DNA of 40,380 nucleotides from positions 1 to 40,380 of the forward strand of contig CACYIC010000008.1 of NCBI GenBank assembly GCA_902774325.1, in the 5' to 3' direction. This document shows positions 31,701-39,886 of this stretch, piece by piece (within the stretch, counting starts at the first letter, position 1; each line of letters starts with the position of its first letter). Origin of the DNA: an uncultured Ruminococcus sp. GTDB lineage: Bacteria > Bacillota > Clostridia > Oscillospirales > Acutalibacteraceae. The translations under genes were made by a program, and so were the position numbers. The notes beneath the pieces were generated by a model, which saw only the letters and a list, made by a program, of their open reading frames with translations, searched no databases and was not told where the DNA came from.

Positions 31701-34700
31701 GAGATAGTGGTAGCTTCCGTCGTCCGACCAATCGCCCTTGGTAAAGGTATCCGCGACCGCGTCGCCCTTTGAATCCTCGGAGGTGACGGTGATCTTAACG
31801 TCCTCCTTGCGGAAATTGTCCTCTGTGATCTTGATCGTGGCGACCTGATTGCCCTGATAGTAATCTATGCCGTCGAAGCTGTTCTTTACGTCCTTGTTCG
31901 TGTAGGTGACGTCGCAGCGCGGCGCGGTGTCGTCGATCACGATGGCAGCCGACTCAAATTTCTGCATCTCGTTGTTGGAGTAATCCTTGTATTCAAAGAC
32001 TACCCTGTAAACGCCGTCGCCGCCTCCGAGAGTCAGAGTCGCGGTGTAGGTCTCGTCCGAATTATCCTTCCATTCGGTGAGGTCGTAGTCGGTGAATGCC
32101 TCGCCGCCCTTGGTAACGGTGAATTTGCATTCCGGCTTGACCTCTCCGCCTGCCTTTTTGACGGGGAAGAAGTTCTTCTCGCCGACGGTGAAGGTGAGCG
32201 AGGCGCTGCCGTTGTAGTAGAGGACGTCGTCCTTGGTAACAACGTTGTCGCCGAGCTCCGATTCGGTCTTGCCCGAGGGATTGACGGGAACGGAGTATTT
32301 TACGGTCCTTGTCGGGTCGACCGTATCAACGATCTTGATGCCGTTATCGACGTCCGTTCCGGTGTTGCGCTCCGCGTCCGCGAGCTTATCCTTGATCTCG
32401 AAGCTCACGTCCTCGAGGTACATATTCTGTATCTCGCTGAGGTCGGTGCTCTTAGCCCTGACGGTGAATTCCGCCTTTACCTCGGTGACGGAGCCTTCCT
32501 CGTTGTAGACCTCGTCGCTGAAGGTCACGTCGAAGAGATCGACAAGCTTCACTCTCTCGTGGAGATTGCCTTCCTCGTCGGTATAGCTGATAACGAGGGT
32601 GTCAAGGTCAAGTCCGGAGAGATTGTCGGAGATCTCGAGCACGTAGGTGAGGTCGTCGGAATCGGAGTTTCCGATGTTGAAGAAGCCGAGGGTGATGGCA
32701 TCGAGAATGGTCGTCCAGACCTTTGGCTCCGTGGGCGTTGCCTTGATCTCGGGAGCCTTTGTATCCTGTCTGACGACGACCTCCTCGCCGGAGGTGTTTT
32801 TGAGCGTCGTCGCCTCGGATTCGTTGCCCGCCTTATCGACGCACTTCACGTCGTAGGTTCCCCTGTAATCCTGAGCGGGAAGGGTGATCGTGTAATCCGC
32901 GGTTTTTGAAGTGTTATCTATGGTGACGGAGGTCTCGTCAAGCTCCGTCCAGCCCGCGTCGGCGGTCTTTTTGAAGAATACCTTGTCTATGCCTGAGTTG
33001 AAGCCCAACTCGGGATTGTCCGTATCGGTGAGGGAGCCGGTGATGGTTACCTCGCCCTTTGTCCAGCCTGAGGGAGAGATCGCCGCGTTGCTGCTCACCT
33101 TGGGAGCAGTCTTATCCTGATGTATCTCTATCGCTGCCGCCGCTGACTCGTTGCCCGCAGCGTCAACGCACTTGAATTCGTATTTTCCGTTGTAATCGTC
33201 CTCGGGAAGCGCGAGGGTGAAATCAGCGGTCTTGGCGCTCTCGTTTATGCCCGGATCGCTGTCGCCGTCCTTGATCAGCTCGACCCATGCCGCGCCATCC
33301 ATCCTGTAATAGACGGCGGCTATACCCGAATTGTTTTCGGCGCCCTCTATTCCCAGATCCTCAGCTCTGCCGGTGATGGTGACGCCGCCGTTTGTCCACT
33401 CGGTAACGGAAGCCTTGAGCTTATCCGAGAGGATAACGGGAACGGTGATATCCTGCATCGCTTTCTCGGCTGCGAGGATGTCCGTTGTATTGCCAGCCTT
33501 GTCGTAGAATTTCAGCTTGAGAGAGCCGTTGTAATTATGCGCGGGGAAGGTAAGGGTGTAATTGTCGCCGCTGACCGAGGGCGTGAGGTCGCCCTTGAAC
33601 ACGTCGTCATCCATGGCGTACTCGACCTTCGAGAAGCCCGAATTGTATGCCGCCGCGGACTTGTTGTCAACAAAGCTCACGGTCACGGGAAGCGGCTGAT
33701 TTGTCCAGGTGAAATCCTTGGTGACCGCTTCCGCGACGCCCTTTTCGGTGTCGATCTTGACGGAAACGAGCTTCGGGTCGGAATCGTTGCCCGCGTTGTC
33801 CGCCGCGACGATCAGGAGGTTGCCGACGTAGCCGCCGTCCATTCCCTTCTCTGTCGCGAGGTCGCTCGCCTTGACGGTGAATTCGTAGTCCCCGTCGGAG
33901 TTTTTGGCAGCCTCGACGTCCTTGGGATATTTGTCGTTGGATTCAAACGAGTAGCGAACGCCCTTGACGCCCGATTGGACAGCGCCGACGTCGGCAGCCT
34001 TCACGGTGAAGCTGAGGTCGCCGTTTGTCCAGTCGCCGCTGTACTCGGTGCCGACGTTCTCGATCTTGGGCTTGGTGTTGTCGATATAGACGTGGCCGCC
34101 GTGCTCGATATGGCGCAGATTGCCCCTTACGCTTGTCGGCATGCCCGCCAGATCCTCAGCCATGATGTCGTAATCGCCGTCGTAGTTGTCGCCGTTCTCG
34201 GTCTCAAAGGAGAACTCTGCGGTCTTTTTGTCGTCCGAGAGCTTGAGATCGGCGGCATCTACCTCCGTCCACGCCTCGGTTCCTGTCTTTCTGTAAAATA
34301 CCGTCTTGATACCTGAGTCCGCGTCGGTCGCCTTGCCGCTGATAACGGTCTTTTTCGTCCAGCCGCTGTCCCCGACCTTGATGTTCGAGGCGCTGAGCTC
34401 GGGAGCGGTGCCGTCGAGATACAGCTTCGCGGCGGTAATCTCGAGCTCCTTTCCGTTGCCGGCGGAATCGACGCCCTTGAGCTTGAAGCCGCCCTTGTAG
34501 GTCTCGCCCGCGGGGATCTCGATCTCAAACTCGAATGTCTTGCTCGTGCCGATACGCTTTACGCTCTTCGACTCGAACTCCTTGCCGCTGTCGAGCTTGA
34601 GCGTGACCTTGGTAAGGTCAGCCTGCTCCTCGGTATATTTGCCCTTGACGGTCACTGCGGCGTTTGTATATTCGTTCTCCTGCATGGAGGTGTTGTTTCC

Positions 34701-36236
34701 GTAGAAAGCCTCGACCGAGCCTTCTTCGAGCTCCGGCTCGCTCTTGTCAACCTTTATGGTGATCGGATAGGCGATCGTGCCCTCGAGGGTCTCGTCGAGG
34801 GTCAAGCCGTTGCCCGCCTTGTCCGTCGCGGAAAACTCCACCAGGTACACGCCGGAGTCGGTGAGCTTGGTGCGCTTTCCTTCCTTGTCGTTGAACGCGA
34901 CCTTGAACTCAATATCGCCGTCGGAGTTGAGCTTCGCCTCGTCAACGCTCTTCCACTCGCTCTTGCCGCCCGAGGGATCGGTCACGGCGAACTTCACGTT
35001 TTCGCCGACGGCCGCGGCGTCAAAGCCGGAATCGCTGTCGCGGATCTTTCCGCTCACGGTCACGGCGCCCGCCGTCCAGTCCTTTTGGTCGCATTCAAGC
35101 TCGATTATGCGGCATTCCTTCGTATCAAAGTTGACGGTGACGCCCTTGAAGTCGGAGGCGACGGGAGTTTGGTTGCCCGCCTTGTCCGTCGCGTAGAACA
35201 CCACGTTGAACTTGCCGTCGGCGGCTCTGGTTATGAGCGCCTCAAAGCTGCCGGTCTCGGGGTCGAATACCGCCTCGGGATCCTTTGAGGGATCGGTCTT
35301 GACCTCCTCGCCCGCCTTGAAAACGGCATAGTGAACCTTGTCGACGCCCGAAGCGTCGTCCTCGGCATAGCCCGTGACGGTTATCTGATCCTTTGCCCAC
35401 TTCTCGTCGGAATCCTCGATAGTGACCGTGGGCGCGACGGAATCGACCCTGACGTCGGAAACGGTCGTCGTGGCATAGTTGCCCGCGTTATCCTTCACGG
35501 TGAGCTCGACGTCTCCGACGTAGCCGTCCTTGATGAGGATCTCGTACTTGCCGTCCTTGATCTCGATATTATGCTTCTCTCCGTCGTCCTTCCGGTAGTA
35601 AAATTCCTTGATACCGGAAATGTGGTCGTAGCATTCTCCGCTGATCTTAACGCTCTTGGCGTAGCCCTCTGCGGGCTTGTCGGAGGAAAAGGTGAACTTG
35701 TCTATCCTGTCCTCGTATTTGACGTGTACCAGCTTCTCCAGAACAACGGAGTCCGCCTGCGGCTCGTCAACCATCTGATCGTCGATCATCACGTCGAAGA
35801 AGCCGTCGTAAACATCGCCCTTATCGAACTTGATCTGGATAGTCGCTCTGTATATCTCCGCGAACGGCTCCGACGGGGAAGCGGAGGTATCTCCGACGTA
35901 TTCGCAGCTGAATACGCCCGCCTCCTTCCATTCAGTGCCGTCGCTCTCCTTGATGTAGATGTGATTCGGCTGAATACCGCTCGTCGTCAAAAAGGTAAAG
36001 GCGACCTTGAAATAGCCCCTCGACCACTGAGTGGACGAATACGGAAGGTACTCGTCGCCGTCAAATGTCGCGAACATCTCCACATCGGGATCGACAGCCC
36101 CGATCTCAGCGGAGGTCTTGTCGCCCGCGCTTACCGACATCGTTCCCGCGGCGACAAAGACCACGCTCACTATGAGAGTCAACGCGAGCAAAAGCGAGAT
36201 CAGCTTAAAAGCTCCCGACTTAACCGTTCTCCTCAT
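28716..36236 (-). CDS. 2506-aa surface protein of tandem Ig-like repeats, C-terminal membrane anchor
   Basis: AAGGAG precedes ATG 36236 by about 10 nt. A signal peptide ends near residue 37 (TMSVSAG). The body is about 20 beta-rich modules of 90-120 residues, each ending or starting with variants of DxTAPxV and holding WTxGxVTITG, SGIxKVxY and GTYDxKCVDxAGN, typical of bacterial Ig-like/cadherin-like surface repeats. Later modules show a second subtype (TVTEANF, EYxDLAxN). A final helix (about 2470-2492) and basic tail NKRRKEKSAS anchor it in the membrane; there is no LPXTG. It probably forms a long stalk. It overlaps the upstream small membrane-protein gene by 17 bp and lies within the signalling locus, so it may be the sensor or the regulated adhesin. 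Confidence 0.88.
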   Translation of the reverse strand: MRRTVKSGAFKLISLLLALTLIVSVVFVAAGTMSVSAGDKTSAEIGAVDPDVEMFATFDGDEYLPYSSTQWSRGYFKVAFTFLTTSGIQPNHIYIKESDGTEWKEAGVFSCEYVGDTSASPSEPFAEIYRATIQIKFDKGDVYDGFFDVMIDDQMVDEPQADSVVLEKLVHVKYEDRIDKFTFSSDKPAEGYAKSVKISGECYDHISGIKEFYYRKDDGEKHNIEIKDGKYEILIKDGYVGDVELTVKDNAGNYATTTVSDVRVDSVAPTVTIEDSDEKWAKDQITVTGYAEDDASGVDKVHYAVFKAGEEVKTDPSKDPEAVFDPETGSFEALITRAADGKFNVVFYATDKAGNQTPVASDFKGVTVNFDTKECRIIELECDQKDWTAGAVTVSGKIRDSDSGFDAAAVGENVKFAVTDPSGGKSEWKSVDEAKLNSDGDIEFKVAFNDKEGKRTKLTDSGVYLVEFSATDKAGNGLTLDETLEGTIAYPITIKVDKSEPELEEGSVEAFYGNNTSMQENEYTNAAVTVKGKYTEEQADLTKVTLKLDSGKEFESKSVKRIGTSKTFEFEIEIPAGETYKGGFKLKGVDSAGNGKELEITAAKLYLDGTAPELSASNIKVGDSGWTKKTVISGKATDADSGIKTVFYRKTGTEAWTEVDAADLKLSDDKKTAEFSFETENGDNYDGDYDIMAEDLAGMPTSVRGNLRHIEHGGHVYIDNTKPKIENVGTEYSGDWTNGDLSFTVKAADVGAVQSGVKGVRYSFESNDKYPKDVEAAKNSDGDYEFTVKASDLATEKGMDGGYVGNLLIVAADNAGNDSDPKLVSVKIDTEKGVAEAVTKDFTWTNQPLPVTVSFVDNKSAAAYNSGFSKVEYAMDDDVFKGDLTPSVSGDNYTLTFPAHNYNGSLKLKFYDKAGNTTDILAAEKAMQDITVPVILSDKLKASVTEWTNGGVTITGRAEDLGIEGAENNSGIAAVYYRMDGAAWVELIKDGDSDPGINESAKTADFTLALPEDDYNGKYEFKCVDAAGNESAAAAIEIHQDKTAPKVSSNAAISPSGWTKGEVTITGSLTDTDNPELGFNSGIDKVFFKKTADAGWTELDETSVTIDNTSKTADYTITLPAQDYRGTYDVKCVDKAGNESEATTLKNTSGEEVVVRQDTKAPEIKATPTEPKVWTTILDAITLGFFNIGNSDSDDLTYVLEISDNLSGLDLDTLVISYTDEEGNLHERVKLVDLFDVTFSDEVYNEEGSVTEVKAEFTVRAKSTDLSEIQNMYLEDVSFEIKDKLADAERNTGTDVDNGIKIVDTVDPTRTVKYSVPVNPSGKTESELGDNVVTKDDVLYYNGSASLTFTVGEKNFFPVKKAGGEVKPECKFTVTKGGEAFTDYDLTEWKDNSDETYTATLTLGGGDGVYRVVFEYKDYSNNEMQKFESAAIVIDDTAPRCDVTYTNKDVKNSFDGIDYYQGNQVATIKITEDNFRKEDVKITVTSEDSKGDAVADTFTKGDWSDDGSYHYLEITFSSDANYTFEIEYTDLAANKMDNFKYVFTIDNVPPELTVLNYGGSLRDFVNTIISGVTFGFYNAPLTVDLKYFDATSGCSSFSYNGALAEGVSSVNRAVDTVSQDVSSDKGYTEITLTIPAEQLTDKNNFNGWFNAVMTDRSGNSLKSNGQQSVGAAENSRRLVVDNISPKCSISTTEPVNEAEIGGKKYYYYQGDVKGTITIDEANFYAEDVVFKIDGSDYALTWSSDKDVRKADFVISAEGVHSYYLSYTDRSDNSGGEISKENLVIDLTDPKVEVEYHNKNKSNPTSVTESGREYYGSAQSATITVTETNFRSDDVKLIVSATDSSGNAVSGAYSTGEWSSSGDTHTLKVYYSKDANFTFDIEYQDLAKRSIADYSPDLFTVDATAPQTIGFSYSSALRTKNGKQFYNNPVTVTITCFDATSGVDTFDYEGILASDASSSNAAVVKTAIANSSITKNGGTSTATFTIPASALSSLNQFDGTVTAVAHDRSGNNTTTADSTRLVADNVAPTATMQASSAVQTSNGNRYYSGSITISLSVTEANFSDAETVFSVDGSPVSVSWSSNGDVHTATYTISGDRVHSCSLSCTDASDNTMTALEEKNMVIDTKKPEIQISDTILNSSANNAETLSFTLKVTDDNIVSSDIKPELTAVVTEAKSDEPENSASKLVVKKIDLEKTGDTGKEFTYSIQNLSTDGYYTFKCTATDLAKNSSSDIKCKGSDKKDASVETFNFSVNRNGSTFWVDSNVPNDTYTNSDNISVALHEINIDKMASGTTLRIVDDNASRNVDLNSTNFIENKPTDENYGGWYESVYSLNNSYFSNDSKYSVIATSHDTAGNINVSSDSELSVVSFTVDRTAPVITSNVSDNQSVNATEFDVEFKIADINVDTESIEVKLDDKNVPFKELSGGSYKFTIGSGLDHKIEINVSDLASNKAKAYTVNGITVSTNPIVRWFANKVLFFSTIGGAVLLAGLIVFLILFNKRRKEKSAS

Positions 36237-36702
36237 ATTTTACACTCCTTTTTTCAATCAGCTTCATGCTGTAGTAATTCTTTCCGTTCAACACGCAGTG
36301 CATACTGAATGAAAAGAGAAAAACAAACCAGATAATATAACAGAAATATCCGAACGCCCTTGACAGGAAGAGCGACAGGATCAGCAGGATGAGGCTCAGC
36401 AGCATGACCGCGTCGGCTGCCGCCGCGTATCTGTTGCTCAAAAAGGTTATCAAGCCTATCCTCCGCTTTCTGCGCGGACTCCGCTTCATCGCGGCGAGCG
36501 CTCCTTTAAGCTCCCTTGTGAGCAGGATCTGAGAGACGACTCCCGCCGAGAGTCCCAGCCAGAAAAGCGATCCTACGACGATCTTCGCGAGGGTCGCCCC
36601 GGGCTTTCCCGCGTTTATCGGCATCAAGAGGAACGACGCCGACATCACAAAAAAGCCCGCTATTGAAACAAGCAGCAAAAGCCTGCTTTTATTCATCTTC
36701 AT
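36220..36702 (-). CDS. Small four-helix membrane protein
   Basis: 160 residues, GGAGG 5 nt before ATG 36702. Four hydrophobic helices arranged in two pairs (about 8-28, 40-62, 95-116, 118-138), separated by a strongly basic cytoplasmic loop (KRSPRRKRR). No known domain. Its 3' end overlaps the giant gene start by 17 bp, so it is probably co-translated with it and may assist in its export or anchoring. Function unknown. Confidence 0.75.
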   Translation of the reverse strand: MKMNKSRLLLLVSIAGFFVMSASFLLMPINAGKPGATLAKIVVGSLFWLGLSAGVVSQILLTRELKGALAAMKRSPRRKRRIGLITFLSNRYAAAADAVMLLSLILLILSLFLSRAFGYFCYIIWFVFLFSFSMHCVLNGKNYYSMKLIEKRSVKYEENG

Positions 36703-36718
36703 CTCTACCTCCGTCCGG

Positions 36719-37162
36719 CTACGCGAGCACGTCGGTGGTGCTGACGAATATGAGCTTCTTTTCTATCACAAAGCCGTCCGAGGCTCCCTGAGCCTGCTTG
36801 AGCACGACCGTCTCGTAATCGCCGCCCGCTTCATCCGCGGTGCTCCCGACCGCCGACGGAGCGCCTTTCGCGCCGGTATCAAGGCTCGCGGTGGTGCCGA
36901 TCTTGATGCGCTGGGTGTTGCCGCTCCTGGGCTTAGCCTTCTGCTGCAGCTCCTCAAAAACGCTCACCGCGCTGCTCCTGTGAGCCGCGTCCGTATTCTT
37001 TACCCTGATCTCCTCGATCTGCTTTTTCTCGAGCGAGCCGCGCATATCTTTTATGACCCCGGGGATGCCGAAGTAGAAGAACAGCACGACCGAGATCACC
37101 AGAGAAATGCCGCTGAGGACAAACGCCGCTATGATGATATAATCCAAAATACTGCCGGTCAT
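36719..37162 (-). CDS. Single-pass membrane protein with possible phosphothreonine motif
   Basis: 147 residues. One N-terminal transmembrane helix (about 7-31), then a cytoplasmic tail of Lys/Glu-rich helix (IKDMRGSLEKKQIEEIR) and a disordered Thr/Gly/Ala-rich stretch ending in DYETVVLKQAQG. ETVVL is like the ETT motifs in front of the FHA domains at 40.2-40.4 kb, and it sits in the exposed tail, so it could be a kinase target read by an FHA protein; this is inference. ATG 37162 overlaps the kinase stop (ATGA), with GAGGTGG just upstream. No known family. Confidence 0.7.
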   Translation of the reverse strand: MTGSILDYIIIAAFVLSGISLVISVVLFFYFGIPGVIKDMRGSLEKKQIEEIRVKNTDAAHRSSAVSVFEELQQKAKPRSGNTQRIKIGTTASLDTGAKGAPSAVGSTADEAGGDYETVVLKQAQGASDGFVIEKKLIFVSTTDVLA

Positions 37163-39087
37163 TGTTCCACCTCACCCCGATCCGGTTCGACAAGCTCAAG
37201 CCTTGAGCCTTTTTTGCTGTTTTCGTAGCAATCCGTAAGAGTCTGCCTGAGCTGAACGAGAGCGTCGAGGGTGTCCTCCTTGAGGTTTTGGCGCCGTTTC
37301 TCGACCGTATTGCCGTTTTGGTTCCCGAAGCCGTCCTCGATCTCCTCAAAGGACTCGACCGCAGCCTTGTAGAGCGTTTCGACCTCGTCCGCAGGGCGCG
37401 TGCCGTTTTTGGTGAGCGGCCCGACGTTTCTCAAGAGGGTGTTCGCGTTCAAATAGATCGTCGTCATCTGAACGCCGGCGGGCAGATCGCTCTCGGAAAG
37501 GCCCTCGGTGGTATCCCTTATCAGCAGCCAATACGCGAGATAGGGATCGTATATCACAAAGGAGGTCCCGGATTTTCCGACAAGGTTTTTCTCGTCCCAC
37601 TCCGCCATGATATTGTATACGGTCTCGCTCGTCCTGAATTCTCCCTTGTCGTCGGACGAAAGGTTTCTTTCGTTCGCCTTGAAGTAGCCGAGCAGGTAGT
37701 AATTCTTCGCCGTGATAACGTTTTTGTCGGAAAGGTTGAAGCTGCTGTTCTTCTCCTGGACCTCGATCACGGTATTTTCAAAATAGGGGTTGGAGGCGTT
37801 GATAGCTTCCAGAGTGCCCGATTTGTTCTCCTCGCTGTTTTCGCCCGAGCCGATATAGCAGTTCCACAGCTTGAGCCCGTAACTGAAATTAACGTCGACA
37901 TAAGCGGCGGGATCGACCTCCTCAAGAGCCTTGAGGTTGCCGTTGCTGAGCGCCTTGTCGAGCTCGCCCTGATATATCTCTCCGTTTTCGTGTAGCTTCT
38001 CCGTATCCGCGTCCTTCGGAGCCTCGCCCGAATAGATCGTTTCGATGTCCTGCTCCAAAAGCTCTATCAGACCGATATATGATTCCGGATCGGTATTGTC
38101 GAACTGTATCGCCTTGATATAGCCCGAGATCGTTCCCTCGTCCTTGTAGCTTTGGAGCATGCGGTCGTGGTCGGCTCCTCTCATTATAAGACCGCCGACG
38201 CCGATGAGCGCGAAGAGCAACGAGCAGGCAAGCGCGATAACAAAGAGCCTTATCTTCTTCCTCTGCTTCTTCTTGTACGCCGTCTCGAATTTCTCGAGGT
38301 TGTCGAGAACGTAGGAAACCTCCGCGCAGCTTTGGAAACGGTCCTCGGGGTTGATCTGGGTGCATTTTTGGATCAGGTACTCAAGTCCGCTCGAGAGATT
38401 GGGGTTCCAGTGCCTGATCGGATATATCTCATAAGGAGGCTCCGCGGGGTTTTTGCCCGTCACGAGGTGATAGAGCGTGACGCCCAGACTGTAGATATCC
38501 GTCCTTGCGTCGGTCTGTCCCTTTCCGCCGAACTGCTCCGGCGCGGCGTAGCCTCTCGTTCCTATGCTTGTGGTGTCGCCCGCCTGACCCTCCTTGTATT
38601 CTCTGGCTATTCCGAAGTCGATCAGCCTTATAGAGCCGTCGGGCTTGAGCATGATATTCGCGGGCTTCATGTCCCTGTAGATCACGGAAGGCTCGCGGGT
38701 ATGGAGGTAATCCAGCACCTCGCTGAGCTGCTTAGCCCATTCTATTACCGCATCCTGGGGCTGCGCTCCGTAGGCGTCGAGCACCTTGTTGAGCGACTCG
38801 CCCTCGATATAGTCCATCACGATATAGACCGTGCTCTCTTCCTCGATGATATCCACGATCCTCGGAAGCGTCGGATGATCGAGCTTCTTCATGAGGTTCG
38901 CTTCCTTTAGCAGAGCCTCGAGCGCGATCCTTCTGCTTTCGTCGTCCTTGTCCTTGCGGAATTCCTTGATAGCCCACTGCTTGTTCAGGCGCTTATCCAT
39001 CGCGAGATACACGACCGACATTCCGCCGCGTCCTATCTCTCTGAGTATTTCATATTTCCCGTCTACTATTTCGCCTTGACGCGCCAC
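37159..39087 (-). CDS. Transmembrane Ser/Thr protein kinase
   Basis: 642 residues from GTG 39087. Kinase domain about 10-265: GRGGMS at 19-24, Lys41 in AIKEF, catalytic loop YRDMKPAN at 137-144 (Tyr in place of His of HRD, Asp and Lys kept), DFG at 157-159, activation loop DTTSIGTRG at 171-179 with phosphorylatable Thr residues, and APEQF. One transmembrane helix at about 281-302 after a basic KKKQRKK. The outer part (about 303-642) is helix-rich with repeat-like tetratricopeptide character and no PASTA repeats, so it is not a PrkC-type cell-wall sensor. The PP2C gene lies 15 nt upstream and the small membrane protein overlaps downstream. It is the likely signal-receiving kinase of the locus. 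Confidence 0.9.
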   Translation of the reverse strand: MARQGEIVDGKYEILREIGRGGMSVVYLAMDKRLNKQWAIKEFRKDKDDESRRIALEALLKEANLMKKLDHPTLPRIVDIIEEESTVYIVMDYIEGESLNKVLDAYGAQPQDAVIEWAKQLSEVLDYLHTREPSVIYRDMKPANIMLKPDGSIRLIDFGIAREYKEGQAGDTTSIGTRGYAAPEQFGGKGQTDARTDIYSLGVTLYHLVTGKNPAEPPYEIYPIRHWNPNLSSGLEYLIQKCTQINPEDRFQSCAEVSYVLDNLEKFETAYKKKQRKKIRLFVIALACSLLFALIGVGGLIMRGADHDRMLQSYKDEGTISGYIKAIQFDNTDPESYIGLIELLEQDIETIYSGEAPKDADTEKLHENGEIYQGELDKALSNGNLKALEEVDPAAYVDVNFSYGLKLWNCYIGSGENSEENKSGTLEAINASNPYFENTVIEVQEKNSSFNLSDKNVITAKNYYLLGYFKANERNLSSDDKGEFRTSETVYNIMAEWDEKNLVGKSGTSFVIYDPYLAYWLLIRDTTEGLSESDLPAGVQMTTIYLNANTLLRNVGPLTKNGTRPADEVETLYKAAVESFEEIEDGFGNQNGNTVEKRRQNLKEDTLDALVQLRQTLTDCYENSKKGSRLELVEPDRGEVEQ

Positions 39088-39102
39088 TTGCCCGTCACCC
39101 CC

Positions 39103-39873
39103 TTATTCGACACATTTTATCAGAACAGAGGTGATGTTGTCGGTCTCGCCTCTGGATTTGTTGAGATTTATTAGATCGACGACGGTCTTTCTCATGATCC
39201 GCTCGTCGTTGAGAAGCTCGGGAGCCAGCACTCCCAGAAGCTCATCCTCAGTGAGCTTGTGGCGGAAGCCGTCGCTGCAAAGCATGAAAACGTCGTTTTC
39301 CTCCGCTTTGCCCGTCAGGAACTGCGGCTCGACCGTCGGAGAAGCGCCAACGCACTGCAAAAGCACGTTTCCTCTCCTGTCCGTCCTCGCCTGCTCGGGC
39401 GTGAGCTTGCCCTGCTTAACCTCGAGAGCCACCAGAGAATGATCCTCAGTGAGCTGCTCTATGCTTTTGTTTATCCTGTAGAGGCGGCTGTCTCCGACGT
39501 GTACCGCCGCGAAATCGCCGTCGCAGATAAGCATCGCCGTCAGGGTGGTTCCGAGAGCCACGCCCTGACCGCTGCCGTAATCCCGGATGAGCTCGTTCTG
39601 CTTTTGGATGATATCGCCCCACTGCTCCGAGATGAGCCCGAAATCGCAGCCCTGCTTCAGATCCTCGGGAAAGACCTTTTCAAACCATCCCGAGAAGGCG
39701 TTGAGCAGAAACGCGCTGGCAAGCTCGCCCAGCTTCAAGCCTCCCATGCCGTCGCAGACCGCCGCGAAAACGATCTTTTTAGGCCCCGAGGAGGCGGTAT
39801 ATAGACAAAACGCGTCCTGATTGACCTTTTTTCTGATACCGACGTCGGTATGCGCCACCGTTAAATATCTCAT
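39103..39873 (-). CDS. PP2C-family Ser/Thr protein phosphatase
   Basis: 256 residues, a compact PP2C domain with no extensions: NQDAF (18-22), VCDGMGG (39-45), LGTTLTAMLI, VGDSRLYRI, CSDGFRHKL and GETDNITSVLI supply the metal-binding Asp residues. Cytoplasmic. It sits 13 nt after the FHA gene and 15 nt before the transmembrane kinase, which it should oppose. Shorter than the second phosphatase (23179-24114), which has an N-terminal tail; the two probably serve the two kinases of the locus. Confidence 0.92.
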   Translation of the reverse strand: MRYLTVAHTDVGIRKKVNQDAFCLYTASSGPKKIVFAAVCDGMGGLKLGELASAFLLNAFSGWFEKVFPEDLKQGCDFGLISEQWGDIIQKQNELIRDYGSGQGVALGTTLTAMLICDGDFAAVHVGDSRLYRINKSIEQLTEDHSLVALEVKQGKLTPEQARTDRRGNVLLQCVGASPTVEPQFLTGKAEENDVFMLCSDGFRHKLTEDELLGVLAPELLNDERIMRKTVVDLINLNKSRGETDNITSVLIKCVE

Positions 39874-39886
39874 AATGCTCTACCAC

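Noticed and set aside
33537-36308. Plus-strand frames of 259 and 325 codons opposite the giant Ig-like gene
   Set aside because: Antisense shadows of a repetitive GC-rich gene; they share the repeat period of the real frame.
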